NCBI GenBank assembly: GCA_036245525.1
Contig: BTPG01000004.1
Span: forward strand, 216,268,373-216,332,372
Length of the DNA stretch: 64,000 nt
Source: Semisulcospira habei
Taxonomy: Eukaryota; Mollusca; Gastropoda; Semisulcospiridae
Reading direction: 5' to 3'
The notes under the pieces were generated by a model. It did no database searches and was not told the origin of the DNA. It was given only the letters and a program-made list of their open reading frames with translations. Below, in pieces: positions 11,060 through 22,648 of this stretch. The first letter of the stretch is position 1, and every line of letters begins with the position of its first letter. The position numbers and the translations under genes are program-made.

Positions 11060-11745
11060 ATGGACGCATCTGTGCAGGTGGAAATTGAGTCGGTTGTGCC
11101 CGGTCCTCAGAAGGAATATGGTCACCTGTTCGTGTCTGGACAGCTGATGGTAACTGTCTAGGGGCCGTTGTGGTGGTCTGTACACAGACTTATGATGGTC
11201 TTCATCTCTGTAAATTTGACTCCATTTTCATCTTGTTCTTCCTCTACGCCCATTTTTGCCATTCTGTCAGCTTCTTCATTGCTGTAGATGCCACAGTGTA
11301 AAGGGATCCACTGCAGCACCAGTCTGGTGCACTTGATGTTTTGCAATGCCTCTTGTAGACATGGCAGTTTGCTTACTGTTGCTGCCTCAAGGAAAGACAT
11401 GGCATCAGTCAGGAAGATAATCTGGGCATCAGGGGCTGCAGTGCCACTAAGGGTGTTTGCCGTGCGGACCAGGGCTTCTACCTCAGCTCTGTAATTTGTG
11501 CAGTGAAGGCCTTTTGGTACTGCCTCTGTCTGCCATTTTCCATTTGGGTACTGAATGTACACTCGAGCCCCTCCATTCTGAACTGCATCTCTGGCTGATT
11601 CATCGGTGTATTCCCGTATCTATGCTTCCTGGGGATACTTTTCTTCGAGCATGGCCAGTGTCGGGCCTTTCTTGCTCACAGTGCTGTGCTCACCTTTGGT
11701 GGTGATGTAGGGTACCGTGGAAGAGATGGTGATGTTTTCTGGCTT
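11060..11745 (-). pseudogene. LINE RNase H domain, C-terminal part of ORF2
   Basis: RNase H fold typical of I/Nimb-type LINE ORF2, which degrades the RNA of the cDNA hybrid. The acidic residues are visible in order: YTDESA (D), NYRAEVEAL (E), IFLTDAMSFL (D) and NEEADRMAK (D). WIPLHCGI is the usual HCGI motif. An in-frame TAG just before IREYTDE and stops after HHNGP show decay. The downstream RTGHNRLN motif follows in a shifted frame and runs up to the P-element junction at 11059/11060. The continuation lies at 2103-2353. Confidence 0.8.
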
Positions 11746-11765
11746 ACTTTCCCGTTAGCGTAACT

Positions 11766-12080
11766 AGACATGACGCAATTTTTGTCTTGTTACTTCAATT
11801 GTTAAAGGTTTAGCCTGCCCGCCTTTAACATCATGGACATGCTATTAAATTCGCCCCACCGCGACCCGTCCTAAAAATTCCCTTCTATAAATAGAAGGGA
11901 CTTAACAAGTCCTTAGCGCATGTTCTAAGGACTTGGCCGACCACCTCAGACAGCAAGAGAACCAGTCCTTGAAGGCCCTTGCAGACTTCGTTCAAAGATA
12001 CCTGGACGTCCACAACATAAAGTTCGGCCCCGGCATGCCGTAGCGTGTGTCTGCACCAGCAGAGGAAAACAAGACGTCAG
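11766..12080. other. Leader of the 5'-truncated gypsy element, with small hairpins
   Basis: Contains two inverted repeats: CCCTTCTA...TAGAAGGG at about 11880-11900 and AAGTCCTTAG...CTAAGGACTT at about 11910-11937. No 5' LTR was recognised. Downstream sequence resembles gag (GCC GAC CAC CTC ... frame). Confidence 0.4.
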
Positions 12081-12096
12081 AGATACACCGAAAGAG

Positions 12097-12336
12097 ATGT
12101 CATTGGAGAGCCTGACACGTTTTTCCTGTGGAATGAAGGGACATAGGGCGATACGTTGTCCTTCCAAGGGTGTTCCCCGAGGCGACAACACCAGAAGGCC
12201 CAACCAAGACCGCGGGACAGCAGACAGAAGTGGTACAACGTCTCAACACAGAGCCGCCGCTGTACTGGCCAACGATGTGACGTCACCTGGTGACTTTGAG
12301 TCTGGAGAAGGGCGGGAGACACCGGAGCAGATCTAG
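12097..12336 (+). pseudogene. gypsy gag zinc-knuckle fragment
   Basis: FSCGMKGHRAIRCP is a CCHC knuckle (C-x2-C-x4-H-x4-C) that has lost its first Cys (read as Arg). A basic, Arg-rich tail follows. In intact elements this binds genomic RNA in the capsid. Upstream capsid sequence is not in one frame. Confidence 0.6.
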
Positions 12337-12344
12337 TCCTTCAG

Positions 12345-12835
12345 AAGGAGTGGACGCATTTCAGTTGGCGATGGGGCAACATTCTTACCAGTTTCCAACA
12401 TCGCGCTGCCTGAGAGTGAATTGCCCAACATGCCGGTGGTGTCAGGATTCGTCGGCAATACATCAGTGAGAGTGCTGAGAGACACGAGTTGTAGCGGCGT
12501 CATTGTGAGAGAGGACCAGAGAGGACCTAGTAACTGAAGACCAGAAGCTACAGAAGGGGACAGCTCTCATCCTGGCAGACGGAGCTGTGAGAATTATCCC
12601 CCTTGCGAAGTTCAGTGTCAACGCCCCGTACCTGGCAGGAGAGGTGAAGGCGTTATGCGTGAAGACCTCAGTCTACGACCTCATAATCGGAAACGTTGAC
12701 GGTGCCAAAAACGCAGAGGATCCAGAACCGGAGTGGAGACCTGAAACCTGCGCCATTACCACGATAAGTCAAGCAAAGAAGAGTCACCAGACTATCCCTC
12801 TAAAAGTGTCTGACAACCAAGGACATCGACGCGCT
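12345..12835 (+). pseudogene. gypsy aspartic protease fragment
   Basis: The motif VLRDTSCSGVIV stands where D-T/S-G of retropepsins is expected (here D-T-S). A frameshift follows at about 12530, and the strand order continues in another frame with IIPLAKFSVNAPYLAGEVKA and YDLIIGNVDG, the C-terminal part of the protease. The sequence then jumps abruptly (about 12815) into the end of integrase. Confidence 0.6.
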
Positions 12836-13240
12836 TGAGGTGAAGATCAGCTACCAGTATGTTTTCGCCCTGAGAGAGAAGCTGGAGGATACCCTCAGGA
12901 TGGCTCGAGAAGAATTGGAGAAGGCGCAGAGCAAGGGGAAGCATTATTATGACCGTAAAGCCAAACCTTGACGGTTCCAGCCAGGTGACCAGGTGTTGGT
13001 TCTTCTCCCCACCGACAACAAGAAGCTCCTGATTCAATGGAAGGGACCGTACGTGGTTGACATTGTGGTTGGCATCAACGACTACAGAGTCAAGGTCAAC
13101 AACAAGATGAAGTCTTACCACACGAATCTGCTGAAGAAGTACGTCGGGAGAGGTCGTCAGGGCAAACCACAACAAGCTGCATCGATGCAACTAGCTGTTG
13201 ACGAGAGACTTAACGACGATAACCTGTTTGGACCTAAATG
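12836..13240 (+). pseudogene. gypsy integrase C-terminal (GPY/F) module upstream of RT
   Basis: Visible are LREKLEDTLRMAREELEKAQ, YYDRKAKP, then FQPGDQVLVLLPTDNKKLL and QWKGPYVVDIVVG, which is the GPY/F module that follows the integrase core, and YHTNLLKKYV. An in-frame TGA lies after KAKP. The zinc-binding and DDE core are missing. Its place between protease and RT is the main evidence for Gmr1-like order. Confidence 0.75.
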
Positions 13241-14637
13241 AACTCCGCGACAAGGAGGGTGTTGAAAACATCCAGTTCGGTCAAAAGCTGACCCAGGCAC
13301 ACAAAGAAGAGCTGAGAACCCTAACTACGGAGTTCAAGCATCGGTTTACGCCTGACTCAGGCACTACAGACGCCATCTAGCATGAAGTTAATCTGACGTC
13401 AAACGAGCCGGTTCGCAGCAAGCCGTGTCGTCTTCCTTATAACACGAGGGAAAAACTGAAAAATGACATCAAGGAGATGCTGGATCTGGGAGTCATTAAG
13501 GTGTCCAAGTCGCCATATGCTTCCCAAGTGGTCATCGTGAAGAAACCAGATGGATCCCACCGGGGGTGTGTGGACTACCGTAAGCTCAATAAACTGACAG
13601 TCTTCGACTCAGAGTCAACACCCACAGCGGAAGAACTGTTCTTGAAGGTCAGTGTAGAATGGTTCTTTTCCAAGACTAACCTAAGCAAAGGGTACTGGCA
13701 AATCAAGGTTGCAGAGAAGGATATCTACAAGACGGCTTTCGTCACACCCAACGGTCATTGTGAGTTCCTGAAGATGCCTTTTGGAATGGTGAACAGTGGC
13801 GCCACTTTGAAGAGAGGACTGAAAAAGATCCTAGAAAATAAGCAGAATGTGGCATTTTACTGGGATGACATTTTGATCCATACCAAGACCTGGGAAAATC
13901 ACCTCAAGGCCCTCCGAGAGATGTTTCACCGCCTGTCAGATACGAATTTCACCATTCGACTGAGCAAGTGTATCCTTGGGGCCGACAACGTGGACTTCAT
14001 CGCGCACCGGAAAAGCGAAGGCTTGAAAGGACTACATGACGACAACGTGAGAAAGATCAGGGATGCCCCACGACCTACTACCAAGTCGCAGGTTTGCTCA
14101 TTCATAGGAGTGGCCAACTACTACCGAGAGTACATCCCGAACTTCGCAGCTGTCACAGCACCCCTGACTGACTTGCTGAAGAAAGGACAACCCAACGAGG
14201 TGAGGTAGGAGGAGGCCCAAGAGCGAGCATTCCAGGCAGTTCGTGATATCCTGACCGAGAAACCCATTCTACACCTCCCCGACCCATCGAAGACCTTTGT
14301 CCTGAGGACCGACGTCTCCAACGACGGAGTGGGTGCCATCCTAAAGCAAGAAGATGACGGGAAACTCTACCCAGTGAGCTACGCCAGCAAGAAGTTGACC
14401 CGTGCCGACAAGAACTACTCTACCATCGAGAAAGAGTGCCTAGCCATCATCTGGGGAGTGAGAAGGTTTGAGCTGTACCTTCAAGGAGGAGGAGGTTTGA
14501 ACTGTACCTGCAGGGAGCACCATTTGTGCTGCAGACGGACCATCAACCTTAAACTATCTGAACTCTGCCAGTTCACAAACTCCCGTATCATGAGATGGGC
14601 AATGTTGTTAGAGGATTTTAACATTAAGTTACAGTAG
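13198..14637 (+). pseudogene. gypsy reverse transcriptase and RNase H
   Basis: One frame with two TAG stops (13378 and 14206). RT motifs in order: LGVIKVSKSPYASQVV, VDYRKLNKLTVFD, FSKTNLSKGYWQIKV, AFVTPNGHCEFLKMPFGM, and FYWDDILIHT, the Y-x-D-D site with W as the variable residue. LGH is replaced by IAH. RNase H starts at FVLRTDVSNDGVGAILKQ and continues YASKKLTRADKNYSTIEKECLAI. A small duplication disturbs the sequence around 14470-14510. After RNase H a 45-bp direct repeat (14593/14638) carries the end of the frame. Confidence 0.85.
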
Positions 14638-14923
14638 ATGGGCAATGTCCTTAGAGGATTTTAACATTAAGTTACAGTATATCGAGGGTTCACAGAACTT
14701 TGGAGCGATTACCTGAGCAGATCAGTTTAATGGAACATTTCTTGTCATTGTCCAGGACGGTTTAAAGAAACTGTGAGACAATTATTCCAGAGCAGTTTAT
14801 TTGATCCAAGTGTTGATGTCAGATTGTTAGTGTTTATCATTCTGTATAGTTTGACATAGCCACAACCGTGTTTTCAGATTTGAGAAGAAATTTTGTGAAA
14901 TTTCGTTCTAAAAAGGGGGGTAA
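14638..14923 (+). promoter_or_regulatory. gypsy 3' untranslated region with polypurine tract
   Basis: The polypurine tract AAAAAGGGGGG at about 14910-14920 lies immediately before the LTR start TGTTACG at 14924. It primes plus-strand DNA synthesis. Confidence 0.75.
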
Positions 14924-16609
14924 TGTTACGTTTGTGGTTGTGTTATTTTTTATTTATTTTTTTTTTTTTGGGGGGGGGTCATGAGAGGGACCCGGTGTTC
15001 ACTTGAGTTGTTTTGCATGGGTATCACGTGCTTTTGTTTTCTTTTGCAAGGTGAGTTCCGGTGGATTTTTGTTGTGTAGTTAGAATGTTGCGTATTTTCG
15101 CTACAGTGTTGAAAAGTCTGACCTACATTAGACTGTAAGGTTCTAGTAGCGGCGCGATTATTCTAGTGACTTCAGATATGACGTCAAAGTTGTGCAGTAT
15201 ACATGTTAATACAATTTTGCAACATTTATGGTATGCGCCTAGATGTTAGTGGTAGGCTGTAGATAGATCTAGAGTGTTCTTTTTAATGAATATTAATGAA
15301 TTTTCAGTCTGAAAAAGACAGAGGTCCTCCATCAGCCGGCACCCAAGACAGTGTATCGTCCTCCTCACATCACCATTGGCGAGTCTGAACTAAAGTCAGT
15401 GCACCAGTTTACTTACCTTGGCTGCATTATCACGTCGGATGCCAAGCTGGACAAGGAGCTTGACAGCAGGCTGGCAAAAGCGAACGGCGCTTTCGGGCGA
15501 CTTTGCAAGCGGGTGTGGCACAATTAATAGCTGAAAACAGGCACCAAGATCAGCGTGTACAGAGCTGTGGTCCTCACCACCCTGCTGTATGGTTCCGAGT
15601 CTTGGGCCCTCTACCGCAGCCAACTACGACACCTCGAACGCTTCCACCAGCGCTGCCTGCGCACCATCCTGGGCATTCACTGGAGTGACTATGTCACCAA
15701 TGTCGAGGTCCTTGAACAGGCTGAAACTATGAGCATCGAGGCTTTGCTGCTGCGGACACAGCTCCGCTGGGCGGGGCATGTCTCCAGGATGGAGGATCAT
15801 CGCCTACCAAAGATCACCCTGTTCGGCGAGCTTGCTACTGGACACCGTGACAGAGGGGCACCAAAGAAGAGATACAAAGACTGTCTCAAGAAGTCACTTA
15901 GTGCCTGCCAAATCGACCACCACCAATGGTCTTCGCTTGCTGTGGACCGTGACACCTGGCGCTCCACCATTTACAAGGCAGCTGTCTCCTTTGAGGACTC
16001 TCGCAGAGCTAACCTTAAGGACAAGCGGCTCAGGAGAAAAAACAGAGATGCCGCAACTCAGAACCCTGGCCATACCTCCCCCTGCAGCCACTGCGGTCGA
16101 ACCTGCCTGTCCCGGATTGGCCTCCGCAGCCACGAACAAGCATGCAGACGTCGTGGGCAACTCCTATAAAAATCTTCGTTCGCGAAGTCAAGCCAAGAAT
16201 GAGTTTTGGTTACATTTTCTTTTCTGAGTTGTTGAGTTGTGTAATTTGCTAGATTGTTCTGGAAATCTGTAATAGTATAAAAGAGCGTGTTAGGAAATAT
16301 GTGTGTACATTGTATGAGAACGCAGTGAGTCAAAAGTGTTGATGCATTGTAGAGAAGACAGTGTATCAGTGTTGGTGCAGTGTATGGAAGACGCAGTGTA
16401 TCAGAATTGTTGATGCATTGTACGAGACAGTGTTCCAACTTGTGGATGCATTAATTGTGGACGCATTGTGCTGAGAGTGCATCGTGAGAATATTATTGGA
16501 ACTGTTACTTCAGTGTGGTCTACAACCTTGTGCCACCTGTAACAGTTGCAGCTGAGTGAAGTTTCTTTACAAAAACCCTACGTGATTGTATCATACTATG
16601 ACTACCACA
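14924..16609 (+). mobile_element. gypsy 3' LTR interrupted by an RTE-like LINE fragment
   Basis: Starts TGTTACG and ends near CTACCACA, homologous to the solo LTR 9951-10891. It carries TATAAAAG at about 16275. The block 15305-16197 is a foreign RTE-like insertion; without it the LTR is about 790 bp. A T run and G run at 14947-14978 are slippage products. Confidence 0.75.
15305..16197 (+). mobile_element. 5'-truncated RTE-like LINE fragment (C-terminus of ORF2)
   Basis: Almost identical to 25485-26376 of the full-length copy: KTEVLHQPAPKTVYRPP, RAVVLTTLLYGSESWALYR, LRWAGHVSRMEDHRLP, and the C-terminal zinc finger CSHCGRTCLSRIGLRSHEQ. A stop (CAA to TAA at about 15526) and a few substitutions mark it as dead. 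Flanking AATGAATTTT (15295-15304) and AATGAGTTTT (16198-16207) form a 10-bp target duplication with one mismatch. Confidence 0.88.
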
Positions 16610-16810
16610 TTGTCAAATGGGTTTACCTCACAAGCTGACTTATTTTCTCAAAACAAATTTTAGAAGAAGTATACCCCATTCATAAGCACATGGCCGAGCA
16701 CATAATTATTAAATTCATGGCAAAGGGCTTATTACATTTTGATTCTCGACAGTACAGCCTTGATGTGCAGTTGCGGGGTGGGGGTTGGAGAGGTGGGGAT
16801 GTGAGGAGCT

Positions 16811-16856
<46 letters not shown>

Positions 16857-19480
16857 GGGGGGGGGGGGGATAGGGCAGGGAAAGCAAATGACAGTCTCCC
16901 AAAAATCAACCACAGCAATCAAAATCTTCAGATTGTATTCTCCAAGAATATTTTGATCACTAAATAAAAATACAGTTACTTTTTGGGTGTTTGTCAACAC
17001 AATTTTCCACATTTGTTTTCGAAACATTGGGATTAAAAGATATTCCAGCACCCTCGTTCGTTTCACTGCCCCCCCCCCCCCCCCCACCCCAACCCACCCC
17101 AGGTCCCCCCTGTGGCACAGACCCACGTTTACATCAGCTAATGTGCTAAACTGCCTATTGATCCAAAGTGTTTGTGATTGTAAAGAACTCATACAGATGT
17201 CCAAAGTGCATCACGCTGCATGCTGTAAATAGTCCGTGAGCCAAGCGGGAAAATTTTTCTAGGGATATTAAAATAACGGAAGACTTCTGAATCGAGTAGC
17301 TTTTTTGTCTGTTTACACGTGATCTTTAACCCCACCCTCCACTGTACAGACATCGTTTTTTAAGTCCTGCATCATCTTTTATCAAAGACAAAAATATACA
17401 TATGTTGATTCTAGGTCAGATTTATTATTGAAACAACATGCACGGGTATTGCTGAATCTAAAAATATGTTTAAGTCTATGTTTAGTTCTATATCCTGTCA
17501 ATAAACTCGCGCCCCCTTCCCCACATCCCAAAATGCTGAAACACGTCAGAAAATGTGGCATTACTTTCAAATTAATTCCAAATTTGGCACAGTTGTAACG
17601 AATAATTTGTGTTCTTATAAATACATTAAATTGCACTGTACAGCAGATTTGAAGTAACATGTATGCAAAGAATAGTCAGTTAACAATCTAGTGAACGTTC
17701 AGCTGTTTTTTGTTTCTGTTTCTGGTTTTGAAGAATTTTTTTATATGAATGTTCAGGTTTTGGTCATTTTTTTGCGTATGTTAGCCAAGGGAAGCCATTC
17801 ATAGCTCCCAAATTTAGCTGAAATTATACAATCGGCATTGACATTCCATAATAAACCAGTTGTGAACTTGCATGTAAAATTTCACTATCATCTGACAAGT
17901 ACATTTGAGATATTTTGTTTTTGCAGTATGCACCACCCCCAAAATTACAATTTTGAGAAAACAGCAAAACCAAAATTTAGCAAGTTGCCGTTTTTTCCCC
18001 ATCACACACAGCTCTAACATGTCATCTGAAATCGTTGGCTTATGATGTTTTTCACACGATAAAACCTTCATGCAGTGCAGACATGCAACCATAAACCCTG
18101 TGTGTACTATGACCTACCCCCCGCCCCCCACCTCCCCTCCCCAATGCTTTAGTTTTGAATGCTTAGTTAGTATTGCTTGTTGTACTCAGCCTGCACACAG
18201 CCTGCACACAGAGACTGAATTCGTAATGAAAACATCATGATTTACCACAAGTAAATAAAGTATTTAAACATCTTGTATGTCTGACAATATATAAATCGGT
18301 TAGTTCATGAAACGTGCGTACAGCTTAAAAAAGCAGCCTGTTCACATCACAACTAATATAATTGCATGCTCATGGTGATTGCTTTGGAAGATGTAAAACA
18401 CATACCATATTAATGAGGCTGCATTTTATTATTTCGGACCATACTGGTTTACTGAAAAATCACACCTACACTGTCACAATGACAGCTGCATCTTGCCTGA
18501 GTTCAGAACTTTCACACTGCACTATGTAGCCTCTTTGACCAAGAGAAACAAGTACGTGAATGAGGTACATTGATCTTTTTACGACGGAAAATCATATAAT
18601 TAAGCGTTTGCTTGTTCGTATTATGTTTGACTATTCCTGCAAACACGAGTACCGTAGGCGACATGCGGGACGTGGTATAGCCGAAATCCTAATCACTACG
18701 AACGGACCTGTGCACAATGTACATTATCGTTAATAAGCATATCTGTGGTTCCTTGAGCTGGCAAATTCCTTTCACGTATGTAATCGTTTCGTCAGTAGTG
18801 ATCAGAGTGTCTCACAATGAATGTACAGATGTACTGAAATATTCAGATGTTACAACAGGCGAAAGACGTGAGAATCCTGAATCTAAATCGTGATGGGTGT
18901 ATACGCCATGTAAACACTCATTTTGACGCTAGTCCAAATTGCATTTTTCGTCATTTTAAGGATGCTAGAAATGCAAACGTATCAATTTGTGGGACTAGAA
19001 AAGAATTCGGGGAAATCTATATGTTATTGTGATCAGTGACAGTAAAAACCACACAATTGTACCTTCACGTTATGATTTGATAGGTGCCTAAACATAGCAC
19101 TTTCTTAAAATGCGAAAATACGCCATTTTTGGTCTTACAAATGCACAGATTTAGGAAGCCAATCAACAGACGTTCTGATTTTTGGCATGTGCACTTCATT
19201 TAACGTGTACTTTCAAGTGGTGCATTGTTTGGTGGCAGTTTCTTGAAAAAAAGAATTTGGATGAACCTACCTACTTCTTCAGTAGGAGATATTTCAAAAT
19301 CAGAATCAGGTCAAAGAGAACACGTAACCCTTGACAGCAAGGGCAGCTCGTAAATAAAAAGGACTTTGTGGGTTATGGCTGTCATACACAAGAGACTTCG
19401 TGTGTTATGGTTCATACCATCTTGTTATACCTACTACTTACCTTATAATTGATTCATTTTTCTGCCTTTTATTTTGTCTC
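16610..19480. other. Gene-poor sequence
   Basis: No supported gene or transposon. It contains a T44/G15 run (16812-16870), a C run (about 17071-17087) and AT-rich unique-looking DNA. ORFs of 60-90 codons here show no family motif. It could be an upstream intron or intergenic DNA of the putative host gene. Confidence 0.5.
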
Positions 19481-19488
19481 TGCCTGAG

Positions 19489-19641
19489 AAAGAATGTATG
19501 ATACTGCACACACATGGTCATGAAGTAGAGGGCGTGCATCTCCCACCTACCGAACTGGAACTAGAAGTTCTCTACCGTTCCAACTTTGGTTTGCCGAGCA
19601 AGATCAAGGGTCCAGAAATTACCGGTAGCTCCCCTTTCAAG
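19489..19641 (+). CDS. Putative host-gene exon A
   Basis: 153 bp, open in the frame ECMILHTHGHEVEGVHL...PEITGSSPFK. A pyrimidine-rich acceptor (TTATTTTGTCTCTGCCTGAG) precedes it and donor AAG/GTTAGT follows. It ends in phase 0, which matches exon B. No family was recognised. Even residue composition and unrelatedness to the LINEs suggest a real exon. A (CT)n tract begins 7 bp after the splice site. The acceptor is GAG rather than CAG, or AAAG four bases later, so the 5' edge is uncertain. Confidence 0.45.
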
Positions 19642-19645
19642 GTTA

Positions 19646-19755
<110 letters not shown>

Positions 19756-19759
19756 CATT

Positions 19760-22114
19760 AATATGTTTGTCTCGAACCCTGCTTGGGAATCCACAATCAC
19801 TATGGTTGGTCTCAAGCAGATTATCACGTCTGCAACTAGAGTTACAGAGTCGTCTGTCACTCTAATTGATCATGTATACACCTCCAACAATTCAAGGGTT
19901 CTTAGTTCTTGTGCCCTTCAAGTGGCGATCAGTGACCACTACCCTGTGTGCTGCAGCTGGGCTTTGAGGTTGGACAAACAAAATCGGAAAAACCAGCATA
20001 CCACTATCTATTATAGATCGTTTAGAAAGTTTAATAGAGATATATTTCTAGCCGAACTAAATGAAACCTCTTTTTTTCGGTTTACAATCATACGAATCCT
20101 GAAGATGCGTTGGCCGATTGGTATAGATTGTTCCGTCGGGTTCTTGACAAGCATGCGCCGTTGCGTGAAAAGAGGGTGAAACATGTGCATTTACCCCAAT
20201 GGTTAAGCAATGACATTAAAGAGCCCATGGCTGTCAGAAATGAACTAAAACGCAACAAAGATTTTGGTGCTTTCCGCAAGCAGAGAAATCGTGTTAAATA
20301 CATGGTATTAGAGGGAAAAAAAAACACCCCACTTTAACCGATTGATGGACAACAAAACAGACACCTTAACTGTCTGGCGCGCCCTTAATGCGTTCACTAA
20401 ATCACGACAAACAGCCCCATGTACATCTATATCTGCAGACACATTTAACAACCATTTCTTGTCTGCTGCTGATTCGTTGTTAAGCAGTACGACAACTCAC
20501 ACACCATCTATATCCGATAGGTTTACAGATTTTTGTGAGGACAAACTCGCGCCAAATGTATCCTTTAGTATTCCTCCGCTTACTGTATTTGACGTTGGCA
20601 AATCTATTAGCCAACTCAAAAATAAGCGCTCGCTTGGTCACGACGGGATAAATACATACTTTTTAAAACTTGCTGCCCCGTATGTGGTCGAGTCTTTGAC
20701 ATTTATTTATAATCTCGTTTTACAACATGGTACATTTCAAAACAGCTAGAAAGTAGCCAAAGTTATTCCTCTGCCTAAAAGTAAGAACCTCTCAGACCCT
20801 AATAAGTTTAGACCAATCTCGCTCTTGTCAGCTCTGTCAAAACCAATAGAAAAACATGTACGCAGGCATCTGAGCTATTTTCTTGAAAAACATAACTTGC
20901 TTTACCCACTACAGTCAGGTTTTAGACCTCGCGACTCATGCCACACAGCTCTAGCTCACCTGACCAGTACTTGGCTTACGTCCATGAACAAAGCTGAAAT
21001 GACCGGGGCTGTATTTCTAGATTTCTCAAAAGCCTTTGATCTAGTAAATCATGATATGTTGATACTAAAGCTATCAGTGTATCACGTAAACAAAGCATCC
21101 TTGGACTTTTTCAAATCCTACCTGCACGGAAGACGTCAGTATGTGTTTGTTAACGGAAAACGTTCCGCTGAAGGCATACTAAAGCATGGCGTGCCTCAGG
21201 GCTCAATATTAGGGCCCCTCTTATTTTCCATTTACATCAATGATATGTCATTGCATATTTCAGATCTAAACGTATGCTGTAGCCTGTTTGCTGATGATGC
21301 TACTCTCGACGTGTCGTCAGCGAATATCTCCACAATCAATTCCTCACTTCAACAGGGCTTAAATGATATTTCAAAATGGTGTCACACAAACTATATGGTA
21401 CCAAATCCGTCTAAAACAGAATGCATGCTAATAACTACACGACAAAAGCAGCAGCTACATCCACCCCCGCTTAGCCTTTCTCTCAACTCTGAGCCGATTA
21501 GACAAGTTAGAGAGCAACGCTTGTTAGGCGTCATTATCGACGACCAACTCACATGGCACGCGCATGTCAGCAGCGTATGTCGAACAGTGTCCAGGAATTT
21601 ATATCTTCTTTCAAAACTGCGTTATTTTACAGATACACCGACAAGGAAAATATTTTATAACGCACATATTCAATCCCATATAGATTATGCTTCTACAGTT
21701 TGGGATGGATGTAGCGATGCGTGCATAAAAAGGCTTAATGCTCTTCATCGTAGAGCAGCCAAATTAATCCACCCGGATAGTAAAGAAAGCACCGACGACC
21801 GACTCAAAGCCCTCGACATTCTGCCTCTGCGTAAGTTACTTATGTACAATAAAGGCGTACTTATGTTTAAAATCTACCACTCTAAAACGCCTAGTTATCT
21901 AACAGATCTATTTAGCCCTGCTCATACGCCTTATAAAACGACGAGGAACAATCTATCCATACCAAGGCCGCGCCTCGATATATTCAAAACTAGTTTGTCT
22001 TACTCAGGAGCCAAACTATGGAATCTGTTGCCTATCGACATTACTGGGGCTCCTTCTTTGTCCACATTCAGAGCCCGCTTACTTTCGGCAGCTGAAAGAA
22101 AATTAAGCCCATAG
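19760..22114 (+). pseudogene. CR1-like ORF2: partial endonuclease plus reverse transcriptase
   Basis: Frames in order: STLIDHVYTSNN-like and ISDHYPVCC (end of the endonuclease, with the catalytic SDH), the linker KHAPLREKRVKHVHLP, then RT motifs FRPISLLSALSKPIEKH, QSGFRPRDSCHTAL, GAVFLDFSKAFDLVNHD (motif A), HGVPQGSILGPLLFSIYIND (motif B) and LFADDATL (catalytic F-A-D-D). The tail is HIDYASTVWDGCSDACIKRL. Broken by frameshifts near 20075 and in an A run at 20320, and by a TAG at 20747; the RT half (20750-22114) is open. It would nick DNA and copy the LINE RNA at the target. Confidence 0.9.
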
Positions 22115-22213
22115 TTGTGTCGGCGTTTTTCCAGCGCATTGAGTTGTATTGTTGAGTTTGCTGTTGCTGTTCAAACTAAGTTTTTAACGTTCATGTTTAA
22201 TCAGGTTTTTAGT

Positions 22214-22320
<107 letters not shown>

Positions 22321-22494
22321 TGACTGCTAACTATTTTTTTTTTTTTGGCTCACGTTTTGCCTTTCCAGTTTTATTAGTTTTAGTCACGCGCGTGAGATTG
22401 ATGTGTGAGTGCGTGTGCAAGGACATGATTGAAAAAAGGTCTGTGTACCTAATCATTTATCCTTGAGAAATAAAGTTTCATTTAATTTAATTTA

Positions 22495-22597
<103 letters not shown>

Positions 22598-22648
22598 GCA
22601 CGCCGACCCGGGAGCAGGCTATTGGTTTATCTGAGGATAAGTGCCAGC

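Larger units (their letters stand above)
2091..11765 (-). mobile_element. 5'-truncated I-type (RNase H-bearing) LINE, split by later insertions
   Basis: The 12-bp sequence GTTAGCGTAACT occurs at 2091-2102 and again at 11754-11765 and is read as the target-site duplication. On the minus strand the insertion starts inside the RNase H domain (about 11745) and ends at an A-rich tail (2103-2135, T-rich on plus). The body is split at GCGTCCA by the P element 2354-11059. Removing that element rejoins the coding frame. The copy is 5'-truncated, lacks endonuclease and reverse transcriptase, and is older than everything nested inside it. Confidence 0.85.
11830..16609 (+). mobile_element. Ty3/gypsy LTR retrotransposon, Gmr1-like order, 5'-truncated
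   Basis: Order on plus: gag zinc knuckle (about 12120), aspartic protease (about 12440-12530), integrase C-terminal GPY/F module (12990-13180), reverse transcriptase and RNase H (13198-14700), polypurine tract and 3' LTR. There are only about 290 bp between RNase H and the LTR, leaving no room for a downstream integrase. Integrase upstream of RT is the hallmark of Gmr1-like gypsy elements. The integrase zinc and DDE core are deleted at about 12815. Stops and frameshifts make it inactive. Confidence 0.78.

Noticed and set aside
16690..17204. Overlapping ORFs around the T44/G15 run
   Set aside because: Homopolymer-driven (Phe, Lys and Gly runs), without family motifs.
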